From Acanthosoma haemorrhoidale (Eukaryota; Arthropoda; Insecta; Hemiptera; Acanthosomatidae), in contig OV884009.1 of NCBI GenBank assembly GCA_930367205.1, forward strand, positions 33,427,841 to 33,491,840: a stretch of DNA of 64,000 nucleotides, in the 5' to 3' direction. Under the pieces are notes generated by a model, which searched no databases, was not told the DNA's origin, and saw only the letters and a list, made by a program, of their open reading frames with translations. Below are positions 51,264-63,262 of this stretch, one piece after another (positions within the stretch are counted from its first letter, which is position 1; each line of letters starts with the position of its first letter). A program made the position numbers and the translations under genes.

Positions 51264-52507
51264 TATTTCCAAAAAAGGAAAAGAAAATGTTCTAGCTGAT
51301 CTTCTGTCAAGGCAACCGGTTTAGGAATACTTTGAAAACGAAGATGCGATTAAAGTAGTAAATTTAATAGAATTGAATGAGATAATTAAATGATCGAAAT
51401 GAAAATCTTAAAGAGCTGAATTCCTCTAAAAATACTATAAAAAATCGTAACGTTATATTCAAGAAATTAAGAGGCAGAACTAGAATATTTGTTTCAACTA
51501 ATTTTGTTATCACAATTATCCACCGCGTACATGATAATTATAGCCACATTGGCGTCCCTCTAATGAGAGAGAAAATAAGGCCAATATACTATTTTAAGAA
51601 CTTTGAAACATTAATAAGTCAATTTTGTAAAAATTGTGCCATTTGTATGGAAAATAAAGTGCGTACTCGTAGACCCATTGGTTTAATGTCAAAACTATGT
51701 CCAGGACGTGAGCCATATGAGATCATGTCTATGGATTGTTTTGGTGGAAATCGATCGCCTAAGAAATTTAGGCATATTTTGGTAGATCACTTTAGTAGTT
51801 ATGCGTGGATTTCCACTACGACAGGTCAATGTGCCGGAGAGAAATCTCTAAGACTTATTGATCCAATTGCGCAGAAAAATAAAATCAATGTCATCCTGGC
51901 AGACCAATATACGGCCTTGAATTCTGCAATACTTAAAATATACTTAGCGAAGATGAAAATTCAATTGATATTCACCTGTATTGATTTCCCACAGTCTAAT
52001 GGACTTAACGAGAGGCTAAACCAGACTTTAGTAAACCGAATAAGGTGTAAGATACATAGAGGTGACAGACGTGCATGGTCAAGAATAGCTGAAGATTGTG
52101 TGTCAGAATACAATAGGACAATTCATTCTTCAACAAAATTTGAGCCAGCAAACTTACTTTTCGGAAATCAACCGTTAGTTTGTCCGATTGATACTCAAAA
52201 TCAAAGTGACCTTGCTAAAGATAGAGATGAAGCATTTCTAAACTCTATGAAGAGTTTTAGAATAAATAAAATGAGAGTAGACAAGAACCGAAGAACCCAC
52301 GAATTCAAAGCTGGAGATGAAGTTTGTTGAAAACGGAAGCAAACTGAACAGAAGGAAGACTGATAAAGTGCGAACTGGACCATTTAGGATATCACCATCT
52401 ATGTATGAAGTTGGCTGTGGAAAAAAGAAGAAAATATCAGATTACTTTCACAGTAGCAAATTGTCACTTTTCTCGTCCTCCAGGAAAACCGATCTCGGGG
52501 GGGGAGA
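51264..52507 (+). pseudogene. Ty3/gypsy RNase H end and integrase, plus copy
   Basis: It opens with KENVLADLLSRQP, the very end of RNase H. The integrase follows with an HHCC finger (HRVHDNYSHIG, then CKNCAICM), catalytic Asp in IMSMDCFGG, Asp in VILADQYTAL and Glu in GLNERLNQ. Stops lie between RNase H and integrase. A two-base loss near 52325 shifts the frame after KAGDEV, unlike the minus copy, which reads on. The tract of 8 G and the LTR follow. Confidence 0.88.
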
Positions 52508-53352
52508 TGTAAACTCCAACTGATGATCTAGCAAGCTGTGTGAAGGTTACTTTCAAGATAAGACTTATTTTTTATTGTTTGCTTATGTGTTGTGACTATC
52601 GACTAAAATACCTGGTAAATAACGTGTAATTTAATTTATCTTTACAGGTATGTTTATTTTATATTGTTCAATCGTTTGATGCTTTTAATTCTAGTGCCAT
52701 TGTAAATACTTACAGATTAATAAAATCAGTTATTGAATTATTAAAACCAACTTACAAAGATATAATAAAATATGAACTCCAAAAAAACATAAAATCTGCT
52801 TGATTTTATTCTTACCCATCCTCAAAATTATTTCAAGAAATGATTTATAATTAACAGGGATTATATCAAAAAAAGCCAGGGTCTTTAAACAAATCGAAAT
52901 AGATACTACAATCTAATATTCTATTCACATCAACTTGATTCATATCTACAACAAAATTGATTTAATTAGATTAAAAAATAACCATCAAGAACACTTAATA
53001 TTTTTTTAAAATTGTACAAACACTATTAAAAATATTATAGAAAAATACAGAAATGAACAACTAAAAAATATAATTATTACTCCAATAAAATCACTATTTA
53101 ACCTTAAATATAGGTACTAAATAATTATATTCTTTGTACAACAGATACAGATTACCTCAAAGGGCAACCATAGAAAACAACAAGTTTTTTTTTTATTCAA
53201 CAAAACTTAATACTTATTAAGAGATAATAGTATGAGATGCTGTTATCTGCGGTGCCCTTATTGATTTCAGATCCTTAGATTAATTTCACTAAATGAACAT
53301 ATAACAGTTTGCGTATAAAATATTTAAATTCTTTAGTATAGGAAAACTTTAA
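52508..53352 (+). repeat. Ty3/gypsy 3' LTR, plus copy, truncated
   Basis: Starts TGTAAACTCC after the G8 tract and mirrors 49640-50490. Identity ends abruptly at GGAAAACTTTA (53352), about 25 bases before the TTTACA end seen in the minus copy. It is joined there directly to an inverted RT fragment. That looks like a rearrangement breakpoint, not an integration end. Confidence 0.75.
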
Positions 53353-54735
53353 GAACACAAATAGGCTTCGATTAAATTGAAACTATTTTCACATTCATCA
53401 GTCCGCTTGAATTGGATATTCTTTCTTAGCAATCTGTGCAAAGGTTCAAACTTCTTCGTACTATTTTTGATGTATTTCAAATAAAAATTAATGGAACCAA
53501 ATATACTTCGAGCTCCGATTTATTTGTTGGGCTCTTAAGGTTTTTTTATAGCTGTCAAATTCTCTTGTGCTGGGGATACTCTATTTTCCTGAATTATATG
53601 ACCAAGATATTTTACTGAATTAGCCCCAAATTTGCACTTTTCCAACTTCAGTTTGAATCCTTCTTTGATCACCTGTAAAAGTCTCCCAAGATGTTTGTCG
53701 GGTGTCAACAATTGTCGGGAGGCGTCACTAGGGGAGTGCCTGATCACTCTAGCCCTGGTGACAAGTGCGGATTGTTGTAGTTAATAACATGGACCCTGTT
53801 CCATGTCGGCGTTAATATCTGACTCCATTTTATTGATAGGGATGTGTCCTGACAATACACTGTGTTCAGGATGAGGTTCAGAGGTTCATAAAGAATAAGA
53901 CATGTTTTCAGAGTTCGAGCGGAGCATGGCAGTGTAGCAGGAGTGAGGCGTCGGAAGGTCTGCAAGGTTGTCGGACAGGGTGACTGGCGCAGAGGTGTGG
54001 CAGAGAGAGTAGGGTTCAGTGCCTAATCTCCTGGTCTTAAATACAATTTCCCTTTCCTAGTGGAAGGTGGAGTTGGCTGAAAGGGTATGTTTATAGATAC
54101 CCAGGTGGGCAATCCCTCTTAGGTTTACGACTTTTGGCCTAAAAGGGTGTGTTTTTATGGCTGCTAGGGACTCACCCACTTAGGTTATTTGACCGCCTAT
54201 AGGTGCCCCTATGTCTGCCCTGGTCTAGTCAGGTACCGTTTATGGCGGTGCCCCTCTGTTTACCTGCCTTGCTAGAACTGCCGCATGGACCCTGGTTTAT
54301 TCCAAGAAGCTTACAAAGATTTACATTATATTATAACACATTATTTGCACCAGAGTATAGGGTGATTTACATATATAGTTGGCGCTCGCTACAATGTTTA
54401 ACATAGTCTTCCCATGATTTCGAAAATACCAATTTGTCATCAGTATAATTTAAACAAAATTTGTCTAAATTCCTTCTCCTTATAATGTTTGATAGAATCC
54501 GTTGAAAAATTGCTGGGGCATTCTTAAGTCCAAAAGGAAGAACTTTGAACATAAATTTACCAAACTTAGTAATAAATGATGCTTTCTCTTGGTCTTCTGC
54601 TTTTAAACGAATGCTCCAGAAGGCAGAATTTATATCAACAGCACTGAAGTACTTGCAGTTGGACACTTCATCTATGACATCGTTTATAGTTGAAAATGGA
54701 TAACATTCTAGTATTATCAAGAAGTTACACATTTC
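53353..54735 (-). pseudogene. Ty3/gypsy reverse transcriptase, minus, split by a solo LTR
   Basis: Pieces from 54732 down: NCKYFSAVDINSAFWSIRL (first catalytic Asp), FKVLPFGLKNAPAIFQRIL, NYTDDKLVFSKSWEDY (YTDD), then after the inserted LTR HLGRLLQVIKEGFKLKLEKC and VKYLGHIIQENRV. Everything matches Ty3/gypsy RT order. It is cut at 53353 next to the plus-copy LTR and truncated at about 54735. It probably belonged to the same element as the minus integrase at 50.5-51.2 kb. Confidence 0.88.
53696..54393 (-). mobile_element. Solo LTR (698 bp) inserted in the gypsy RT
   Basis: Flanked by a perfect 5-bp duplication ATGTT (53691-53695, 54394-54398). Ends are TG...CA: TGTCGGGTGTC on the left and CTCGCTACA on the right in plus orientation. 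On the minus strand a TATAATATAA-like box is followed by AATAAA, suggesting minus orientation. It has no internal region or second LTR. It cuts the RT frame between EDYVK and HLGRLL and is unrelated in sequence to the gypsy LTR beside it. Confidence 0.88.
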
Positions 54736-54739
54736 ACTT

Positions 54740-56780
54740 TGTTCTGTATATTATTGGTACATGTTTTATCTTGTATTGCATGCTTTTTATTTTTTTATTA
54801 AAACGAGGATTATAAGTATTTAGTTGACAGTCCATTTCTTTTCTCATTTAAACAAAGTAAATTGTCCGGTTAAAAAAAAAATTAATTTTTTTATAATTTG
54901 ATTATGGTATCCTGTTCGGTGTATAGTTTTTAAGTAAGTTTAAAGTACTGATTGCCTTTGCCTGGGACCTTGTAGAAAATGAGGGAAGTAGGTACATAAC
55001 CAGGATTTTTCTAAAAGGAGCTTGGTGGTATGGTTTGTAAAAAGGATAACCATAAACGCATTCTGGTCATAATTGACCGGAACAAGTTTGTTCCGTTATT
55101 TTGAGTACCTTCCCACGGCGGAGTTGTATGCATTGAACAAGCTGCCGAAGAAGCCGCAATAGATGAACAACTACCTTGTAACTTTGTACTTCCCTTACAA
55201 CATAAATAGGAAGCACTGAACTTAAATCATTTGAGGAATGCAACACCCCCCATGGACACCTGCATCAGCACTGCCAACGAGAGGCAGCAGACTATAGATT
55301 GGTTACACCAAGCTGACACATCTGCATCTGCTTGTACCACCAGTCTACAAGTGAATCTTAAGGTATCACCCCACTCACAGTCAAGGAGCTGAGGAGTAAC
55401 GATTTCAAATTTAATTTTCAACACCATTAACTCAAGCAAGCTGAGTGATGTACACCATCCAGAGATCAAGATACCAACAATTTATAGACACAATAGTCGC
55501 CAATAACTACTGCACTGAGCGCGACAATAAATATAAAAATAAGCCTCAAGTTTTCTACCGTTTCTTGAAATTCGTCGACACACTGGCGTTTCACAATGCG
55601 GTAGTTGGTAGGAGTGGGTCCCAGACATCACAGAACATCGACGAAAGAGATCCAAAGTGTGGTAAATTAGCCAGGTATCGCCAAATCCTTGGTCCAAACA
55701 AGAGCAGTTTTAATAGTTTCCACAATTATCCTAAATGTACTTATCCTACTCGTTCCTGGAGGCTGCCAATCACCTCATGTGGAAAAAAGGCTGCATATTT
55801 CGACGCGCAGTTGATGGAAAGTGATCACGAACCTTAATTTCAGGTGTTAGAGCTATTTATTGAATCAGAAAATATTCCCTGGGCTGATACTGTCACTTGA
55901 ATTTATTTTCAAAATGAAATATCAGTTACATGTAAAACTCGTTAACAAAAATTACGGTGGATTGAAAAATGAACAGGGAGATGCCAAATACGATTTCCTA
56001 TGGTGTCTAGTTTTCGAGTTACCAGCAGTAACTCCGCGCGTTCTTGTGATTGTAGAACTTTTGATACCCCCCCCCCCATAATTCATTTTGTTTAAAAATT
56101 ACATGATATTTACCACATAGTTGCCAGACGCCAGAGAGAGAACCAAACCCAAAATAAGCACTTAACTAATAACAATAAAATAATATATCCTTATTTACAT
56201 GTAGGAAAAGAACAAATCAAAAAACCTACAACTGAACTGATATTTTATATTTATAGTATATCTGATCCATTTTTCTTCGTTATTCCTAAGGCAAATGCTC
56301 AAGGGCATGAAATGTAACTAATAAACCTTATAAGACATTCCTGTTTTTTGCCATAAAGCTTTGAGGGTTTAATGTTATGAAGTAATTAATTTAAAAAAAA
56401 CACCAAATGAGACATCGAAGTACCTCTTTAACAATTATTTATATCAATATTTTATGTTGCTGTTTAATCATTGGCACATGCTCTGCCCTAAAGTAAATGA
56501 GGGCGTTGAGCAAAAATAAATATACAAAGCATATGTCACACCGATGTTGTACTGTAAAAACATGGATGATTTTCAATTTAGATATTGATGTTATTATGTT
56601 CAAAGACTATAATTTTTATGGTTATTTTATCTTTAGAATTTTGATATTCTTCTTAAGAAACTATGATTTTCTGTTGGCATAACATATATTTATGTACGAT
56701 TTGATGTTGACATTCCCGTCTTAAAACATTGATTCATTTTTATTTTTGTAGCATCCCCCTATTACTAGCCCCTAAAAATA
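54740..56780. other. Mostly unassigned intergenic sequence
   Basis: 55200-55840 is less AT-rich and has one open frame (plus, ATG 55448 to 55837, 130 residues) with no family I recognise. A C11 run lies at 56067-56077. The rest is AT-rich without features. Confidence 0.4.
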
Positions 56781-56784
56781 TACT

Positions 56785-56870
56785 GGAAGGTTCTGGACTT
56801 GAACCCGGGACTTCCCCAATATCCGGTCCGGTTGCTCTACCAACTGAACTAGTTCTCACTCGTTCAGGAC
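56785..56870 (-). mobile_element. tRNA-derived SINE head
   Basis: On the minus strand it reads TAGTTCAGTTGGTAGAGCA (A box) and about 30 bases later GGGTTCAAGTCCAGAAC (B box). The anticodon and acceptor arms do not pair properly, so it is not a functional tRNA. The B-box half matches the fragment at 10750-10793. Confidence 0.75.
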
Positions 56871-56889
56871 TTGATAACAGTAAATTTGA

Positions 56890-59800
56890 GGTTTTTAGTC
56901 ATAAATATTTTAAACCGTCGTTATTGTTTTACTTTTTCTGCCATCCTATATATGAGTCCCAGAGCTGGAGGCTCCGGGGAAACTACCCTCTGAGGGTAGG
57001 CTAAGGATGCAGTACTATAAAAGTCGGAGTAGGAGCTTGGGATCAGAATAGGGAAATCATTCTCCTTAATATAGAGTCTCCAGGTCCCTGTAGTAGATTT
57101 TTCCACCCACTACTCCTAATAATAATACAAATAATATTATCCATTCCCCTTATAAAAATAGTAGTTTCCTCCACAAATTAAAAAAACCAATGTTCTTAGA
57201 ATTTATTTACTATCAGGCAAACAGACTTATAAGTCTAATGACTCTACACTATCCAAACTTTCATTTATTTTTACAAAAAATGAACTCTTAAGTGATTTTT
57301 CAATATTTTAGTGAAATATTTTGATCTATGACATAAATCATTTGTATAGGATATGAAAACTTAAAAAATGTTTTTTTTTTTCACATTCACTCTTGAAATA
57401 CAGTAATTTATTTGAATTACACGTTGTATTCATGGATATTTACTGAAAAATTTTAATAGATCTAGAACATAAGAAAACGAATGTGGCCTTTTGCGGCCCA
57501 ATATATTTGTATGTAAATTTTGGTAAAAATTCCTCAGTAATCCTAGAAAAATATACATTGACATTGTTGAACTAGATTTTACTTCTAACGGTAAGGAGAG
57601 CTAAGAGACGGATCTGTTGAATCTTAAGTAGGCACTATGGCTTTGTATGCAAAAAGTATATATTCACCTAATGACATAGTTCTCCACCAGTCATCATCGA
57701 GGCGCTTCAACTGAAGTTCTACGCCTACTCGTGCCATCGGTAGGTGATATTTTTCCATTTGTTTATCTCATTATGCACACTTATTTTTTTATCATGCGGA
57801 TTCTTGTAATATGTCACAGTCCTGGCTCAGTGTAAATGAACGATAAATGGATTAGTTTCTTCAAGCTTTCCTATAACGGAAAATTCAGTTATCGGTCTGC
57901 ATTGATTTTATAATATGTATAAAAAAATGTTACAAAATTAACTTAATTGTTGCGCTATTTTGAAAATGAGTAGACATGTATAATGAGCCGCGTTAAAAAA
58001 TAAATTTACGCTCTAAGTGAATAAAGTTTTTCCCTACCTCTATGAATTAGACACATCAGATAAGAAATTATTTATTTAAAATCTATAAAATATAACGATA
58101 AATGGGATTGAGATCACAGAAATACTTTAAATTAGGTTCAGTTTATGTTTGCAATTCACAGAAACACAATGACAGATGAGGGTTCAGCTCGTAAAATAAA
58201 TAAATCATTTATATACAAACTGAATGGTGATAATCTATTTTATAAAAAAAAATTATACAAAATCAAAAGTTTAAAAAAATATATTTTCAATCATTTGCCA
58301 TAAACAGAGGAAACAATTTAGTATCTTTATCCACTTCGCTGACTGAGAAGTTAGCAGGGTATGAAAACATGTTTGGTTTCCTATAGTTGAAGATGAAAAT
58401 CAGACATGTTACATGTAGGGACGGATTCATGGTAAATATGTTTTAGTTTTTGATTGTTTCACACTCATTTACTGTTTCTATTTTCTAAATAATTTTATTT
58501 ATTGGGGGTTTAATGTATGTTGTATTCTAGAACATTGTCCCCTTAGAATAACACAAATGAACATTTACACTGCCTAACCCACAATCATAATAGCATTATT
58601 TTAAATCAACTAAGGTTATATTTATCTACGTGAATGGTATTCCTTACAGTAGAATACGAGTACTAAATGAAAAGAGAAAGGAAAGTGTTTACTGCAGTAG
58701 CGTACCTGGGGGGGGGGTCGCCTCAGACTGCACATATTTTGTGGAGTGGCATTTTTAAAAATATTTTTGTCTAAAGTATAAAAAAATAAAAATTAAACAA
58801 TGTATAATATAAAAATGCCACACGGCCCAAGCGTGATAGAACCAAACGTGTTTGATTTCCAGTGGTGAACAGCCGTTCCTGAAACCAAGATGTCACAACA
58901 GCAGCATGGAGGTAAGCTCAATGACATGAAACCACGCGGTTTTTGAAATTGTATTCGATGGAAAAAGTATTGTACGTCTCAACTTTGGGTATGATTACCA
59001 CGTTAAAGATTTGCACGCGACCTCAGCTAATAGTACAAGCAAAGAGTTAAATATTCCTGGATTTGACTAATCGAAGTGATTGTAAAGAAACATTTGAATG
59101 AATAACCTGTGGATAATTAACGTAACATAACTTTTAATTTCGTTTTTACTTACCTTAAGTTTGTGTCAGATTTTAAAATGAGATTTGTAAAGCACTGTAA
59201 GAGGTAGTCATACTGACTTTTTTTAAATCATCTGGAAAATGACTATTTAGTTCATTCCTCCCTACATTTTTCTTCGCACTATCCATTCTCGAACCCGAGA
59301 AAGCTCCTTTTCCTTTGTTTTCTCATCATCGTGTAAGAGGCTACCAATCATTTTTGCTAAGAAGGAACAAAACCAAAACTAATGACATCACGACTGTCAA
59401 TAACTACGTGGTTAATTGTCGATGTTTCTGTAAAGAGCTGTAAGAACAGATAATAATATAAAATTACAAAAACAATAAAATTAATCTTACCGTTTTATCA
59501 CAAACGTAACATTAAATGTTGTATTGCCAATATCTAACATTTATTCTTCACCAATCCATGTCTTTAACAAAGATTGTCAGGAGGAACTCACTTTCATTTT
59601 TTAAACAGCAATTAGCATTGTTCAATACAAAAAATTAGTCACGCGCAAAAAAAACAAAAACTGACAATCACGGGGAGAAAATCCGGCGTTTTGCGGATGG
59701 CGGTGGGGGTAAGGTCCCATTATTGGATCTTTCTTTCTATGCTCATCGTTGACTCCCTCACTCTAAACACAGGTGTTCTGTTTTCTTAGAAATGACTAAC

Positions 59801-60040
59801 TAATGTTTACAAGCCAAATCTCCGATATTACAAGGGCTTTACTCATATTTTTAAAAGTTTGAATTAAATGGATTTAATTTAGCGTAAAAATATGAATAAC
59901 AATTCGTAAAAGAATTAATAATAATTTAATCAATTGAATAACATTTTGAAAGAAACCCCCAGAATAGATCTATTTTAGTGCGAATTGGCAAAAAAGATTT
60001 AATAGGATTTTGTATTTTAAACCTAGTATACAAGATCGGC
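56890..60040. other. Unassigned AT-rich intergenic sequence
   Basis: I see no gene. At 58890-58911 there is a 22-base ATG-initiated stretch ending in a GTAAGC donor, a possible first exon but too short to trust. A G10 run lies at 58708-58717. Confidence 0.4.
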
Positions 60041-60059
60041 GAAACTCTCTTGAGAATTC

Positions 60060-60200
60060 CGGTTTTCCTTAAATTAAATAATCTTTGTAGAGGAGAGTCT
60101 TTTAAAAGAAAAAAAAGAAAAGCTTTATTATGAACTACAATCAAAACACTGGTATATACAAATATTAAGGGATCAGTTAGAACATACTGGGTGGAATGTC
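60060..60200. repeat. Left member of an inverted repeat pair
   Basis: It contains TTAAATAATCTTTGTAGAGG, then AGAGTCTTTT, and further in CACTGGTATATACAAATATT. This is the mirror of about 61530-61665. The first 30 bases differ by one. The interior diverges more. Confidence 0.85.
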
Positions 60201-60546
60201 AAGGTCTGAGGCGAAAGTTGAGACATATATGTATAAGAAAAGGATAAGATTTTGGGAAGTAGGGAGGTCTTGGAAGGATGAGGCTGCTTACTTAAAAATA
60301 ACAGGGAATCATTCAGTGATCATGAAGTCACGAGGCAGGTATACAGTTCTGCTCAAGCCCCTTCTACTTGTTCTTAGCAAGATTATAAATATTATACATA
60401 AAGCAAGCATTATAAAACTCTTAGACACAAAAAAAGAAAACATCCTTCAAATCCTAGCCCTAGTAATTATAGACAAATCAGCATTAACTCCGGATTTAAT
60501 TTTTTTCCAATCATTAAAAACTACAAAATACCGGACTTGGAATTGA
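60196..60546 (+). other. Unassigned 116-codon open frame
   Basis: An ATG-initiated intact frame, Lys/Ile-rich, lying just inside the inverted repeat pair. No domain recognised. It may be chance in AT-rich DNA, or a relic of whatever the inverted repeats bounded. Confidence 0.25.
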
Positions 60547-61529
60547 AAATATAAAATTTTAATTTGATAATGGAAGGACAAAAGATTGAGCGTTTAAACT
60601 ATTGAAGTTGAACATCAAACTATTGATTTAAAATGCAATCTAAAATAAGGTTAAAACTTATGGTTAACACCATGTTATTTAGACCAAACAAAACAATAAA
60701 CATTTTCGGGGCAATGTTATAATGCTTTTTAAAGTAACGTTCCTGCAAATTGCGTGTTTGAAAAAAATAAACTCTATTTGCATCATGTAGGAGAAAATAC
60801 ACACGATATTAATAATATCCATTTCTTAAGTGGCAAATTCAGTAAGTAGGTTTGCTAAAACCAGGCAAGTAAAATTATCACGTTTTGAGTTTAATTGGAC
60901 TTTATTTAAACTTCGCACTTTAAATAGGTTTAGCGTACAATGATAAAATGTAAGCGTGTTTATATATTTATTTCCCTCGCTTTTTCTATTGAAAAAGTCT
61001 TAAATGACATTTTCAAAATTTATATCTGCGCTAGTTTCTATGGAAAGTATCGCTAGATCTCGATTTTACCACCTGGCGACGTATCTTTATGTGACCAGTT
61101 TTGTAATACTGTGAAATAAAGGTGATGTTTTCAGCCGTGTACCTGGCTTGTGACTTCATGGGAGTCACTGATGGTTGTTGTTTTTTTGTAGGCAACCGCT
61201 TCCTTCCCTGACCCCCTGATTCCCAAAATCTTATTCTTTTCTTACATATGTATGTCTCAGCTTTAGCCCCAAAAACCCAAGGAATTCCTTATTGTTGACT
61301 TATTCCTTCCCTTATTGTAAGCCGAAGGTGCGCCCCATCACCTAGTCCCTTTTCCCTATTATTATGGGGAAACATAAATATTGTTAGTTTTTAATACAAT
61401 AACTGTTTAAAATGTACGCAATGCAGTACAAGGAGAAATCCACATTTGTAAAATTTTAATCAATTTAAAGAATTAGTTTAAAAATAATCACCCAAGAGGT
61501 TCAGAAAAAAAAAAAACCCCCACTTCCTC

Positions 61530-61665
61530 CTAGACATCAAACCAGTATGTTGTAACTTTGACCTCTTAATATTTGTATATACCAGTGCTTTGCTTGTAAT
61601 TCATAGTAAAGATTTTTTTCAAAAGACTCTCCTCTACTAAGATTATTTAACTGGCCATCGCCAAT
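61530..61665. repeat. Right member of the inverted repeat pair
   Basis: Reverse-complement partner of 60060-60200, about 1.3 kb away. It shares the 30-base outer block (61621-61650) and the block around AATATTTGTATATACCAGTG (61567-61586). Confidence 0.85.
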
Positions 61666-61689
61666 TCCAAATTTTCGGTGCACAAGTTT

Positions 61690-62440
61690 TCTTTTTTCAC
61701 TGTTCACCGTCGAAAAATGTCGAAGTTGAGTTGGGCCGCTGGGGTCAGCAAACGTTTTTTGTCAAATTTCATACTTATTATAACCCTTAATTCTGTTAAT
61801 AACAAGATTATATATTTCTTATTTTTATATAATTTAGACAATTCGATCCTAAAATACGGTCCACCCTCATTGCCTCCCCTCATTGCTCTCTAAAGATTCT
61901 AATGGTAAAAACAAAGCTTGATCGAACATTTTGGAATGGAAGGTTTAATTGTTTAATGTTAAAGCTTGGATTTAATAGATCCAATCATGACTTTTTTTTT
62001 CGCCATAAAGAGAACATATTGTTTCTAATTTTTGTAAAAATGATCTTTGTTGAAGAAAAAAGTTATTAACAGTTTAATCTATAATTACCAGAACCATCAT
62101 AAGTTAAGGGCTACGGCCCAATTAGTGGCCCCTACCTGGGTGAATCAAAAGTCATGTAACGGATACGGTATGGGACGTATTTAAGGCTTTGGAATGAAAT
62201 AATAACAGATTATTAACGAAAGTTTATATATTAATCATAATCAATACATAGAAAATGAAGGCCGTAAACGTCCTGAATATTTTGGAGAAACACATAACGA
62301 AAATACTAGAGATATGGTAACTTTAAACTAGAGATGCATTCTACCTTCAGCTTATTTAAGTTCTCATAATCAATTACATAAACAATGAAACGATTTACAT
62401 CTGTCTTAACATTCCATTTTTTTAAAAGTGAAATTCGGTT
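61690..62440. other. Unassigned spacer before the secreted-protein exon
   Basis: AT-rich. The open frames present (for example 61678-61893, plus) have no recognisable content. It may contain the promoter or an upstream exon of the gene at 62.47 kb. Confidence 0.4.
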
Positions 62441-62469
62441 TAAAGAGTAACTGTTATATTTCAAATTGC

Positions 62470-62800
62470 ATGTTCCAGGAAATGCTTGCTGTTTTTTTTA
62501 TCTTCGTTCTAGTGGATTGCTGTCTCAGTGCAGACTGGTCACAGGACTCATATTTGGACGCTTATACTGAAAGTGAAGGAACTGTATACGAAGGTCCATA
62601 TCCACATTATCCAAGAATGCCAGCGAAGAATGAATCGGCCGTTTCAATGATGCCATTCCTACTTCAAATGATATTGATAATTGCTAAAATAATGCTGAAG
62701 TTTACTATTTTCAAAATCATTGTAAAGTTTATTGCAGTTGTTTGCTTATTTCTCTTCATTCCAACTCTTAGGCTGCCTAGATCAAGAAATGCAAAATCAG
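62470..62800 (+). CDS. Probable signal-peptide exon of an unknown secreted or membrane protein (partial)
   Basis: In frame from ATG 62470 or, better, ATG 62482, the product starts MLAVFFIFVLVDCCLSA, a textbook signal peptide. An acidic, Tyr-rich stretch (DSYLDAYTESEGTVYEG) follows with one N-glycosylation site (NES). Then comes a hydrophobic span of about 40 residues (56-96), and the exon ends LRLPRSRNAKS at a good GTATCT donor (62801). A possible acceptor, GTTCCAG, ends at 62478. The rest of the gene would lie beyond 62.8 kb or off the window. I do not recognise the family. Confidence 0.6.
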
Positions 62801-63262
62801 GTATCTTGTACTTACACAGATATGTTTTTTTTAGAAAGTAAATTATCGTAATAAATACTATTGTGCTGCTCAGATTTGAAAGCTGCCAGCCTAAAAAGAT
62901 AAACAGTAGATAAATATTTTATGTCGGTTTCTATAAGTATAATGTTGACAGTTCTGTGGCATATATAACGTGCCTTTTATACTACTATTGTGTAAGGGTT
63001 TAAGGCAAAATAACACAAACAGGCGCGTGCTAACCCTCTAAAGACATTTTTTTTTATATATATATATTACAATGTACCTCTTTTTATCAACTTAATTAAA
63101 TCAACTGAACCATTTAAACCTTCATACAATACAATATTTATTAATACACATCTTATCTATTGATTAGTTAAAACCAGGACCAAATACTACGCAGACTTTC
63201 ATAACCACAAAATTTATTATATTATACATTAACATTTAATAACGCTCTCATACAAAAAGTTG
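62801..63262 (+). other. Presumed intron after the signal-peptide exon
   Basis: AT-rich sequence with a TATATATA tract near 63056-63067. No following exon seen. Confidence 0.35.

Larger units (their letters stand above)
49640..53352. repeat. Large inverted repeat, arms about 1.54 kb, spacer about 640 bp
   Basis: 49640-51182 is the reverse complement of 51824-53352 at roughly 95 percent or better, except for the G/C run length and small indels. The unique spacer (51183-51823) carries the integrase front end of the plus copy. Both arms contain the integrase 3' part, polypurine tract and most of the LTR. Confidence 0.92.

Noticed and set aside
56785..56870. Functional tRNA gene
   Set aside because: A and B boxes are good but acceptor, anticodon and T stems do not pair.
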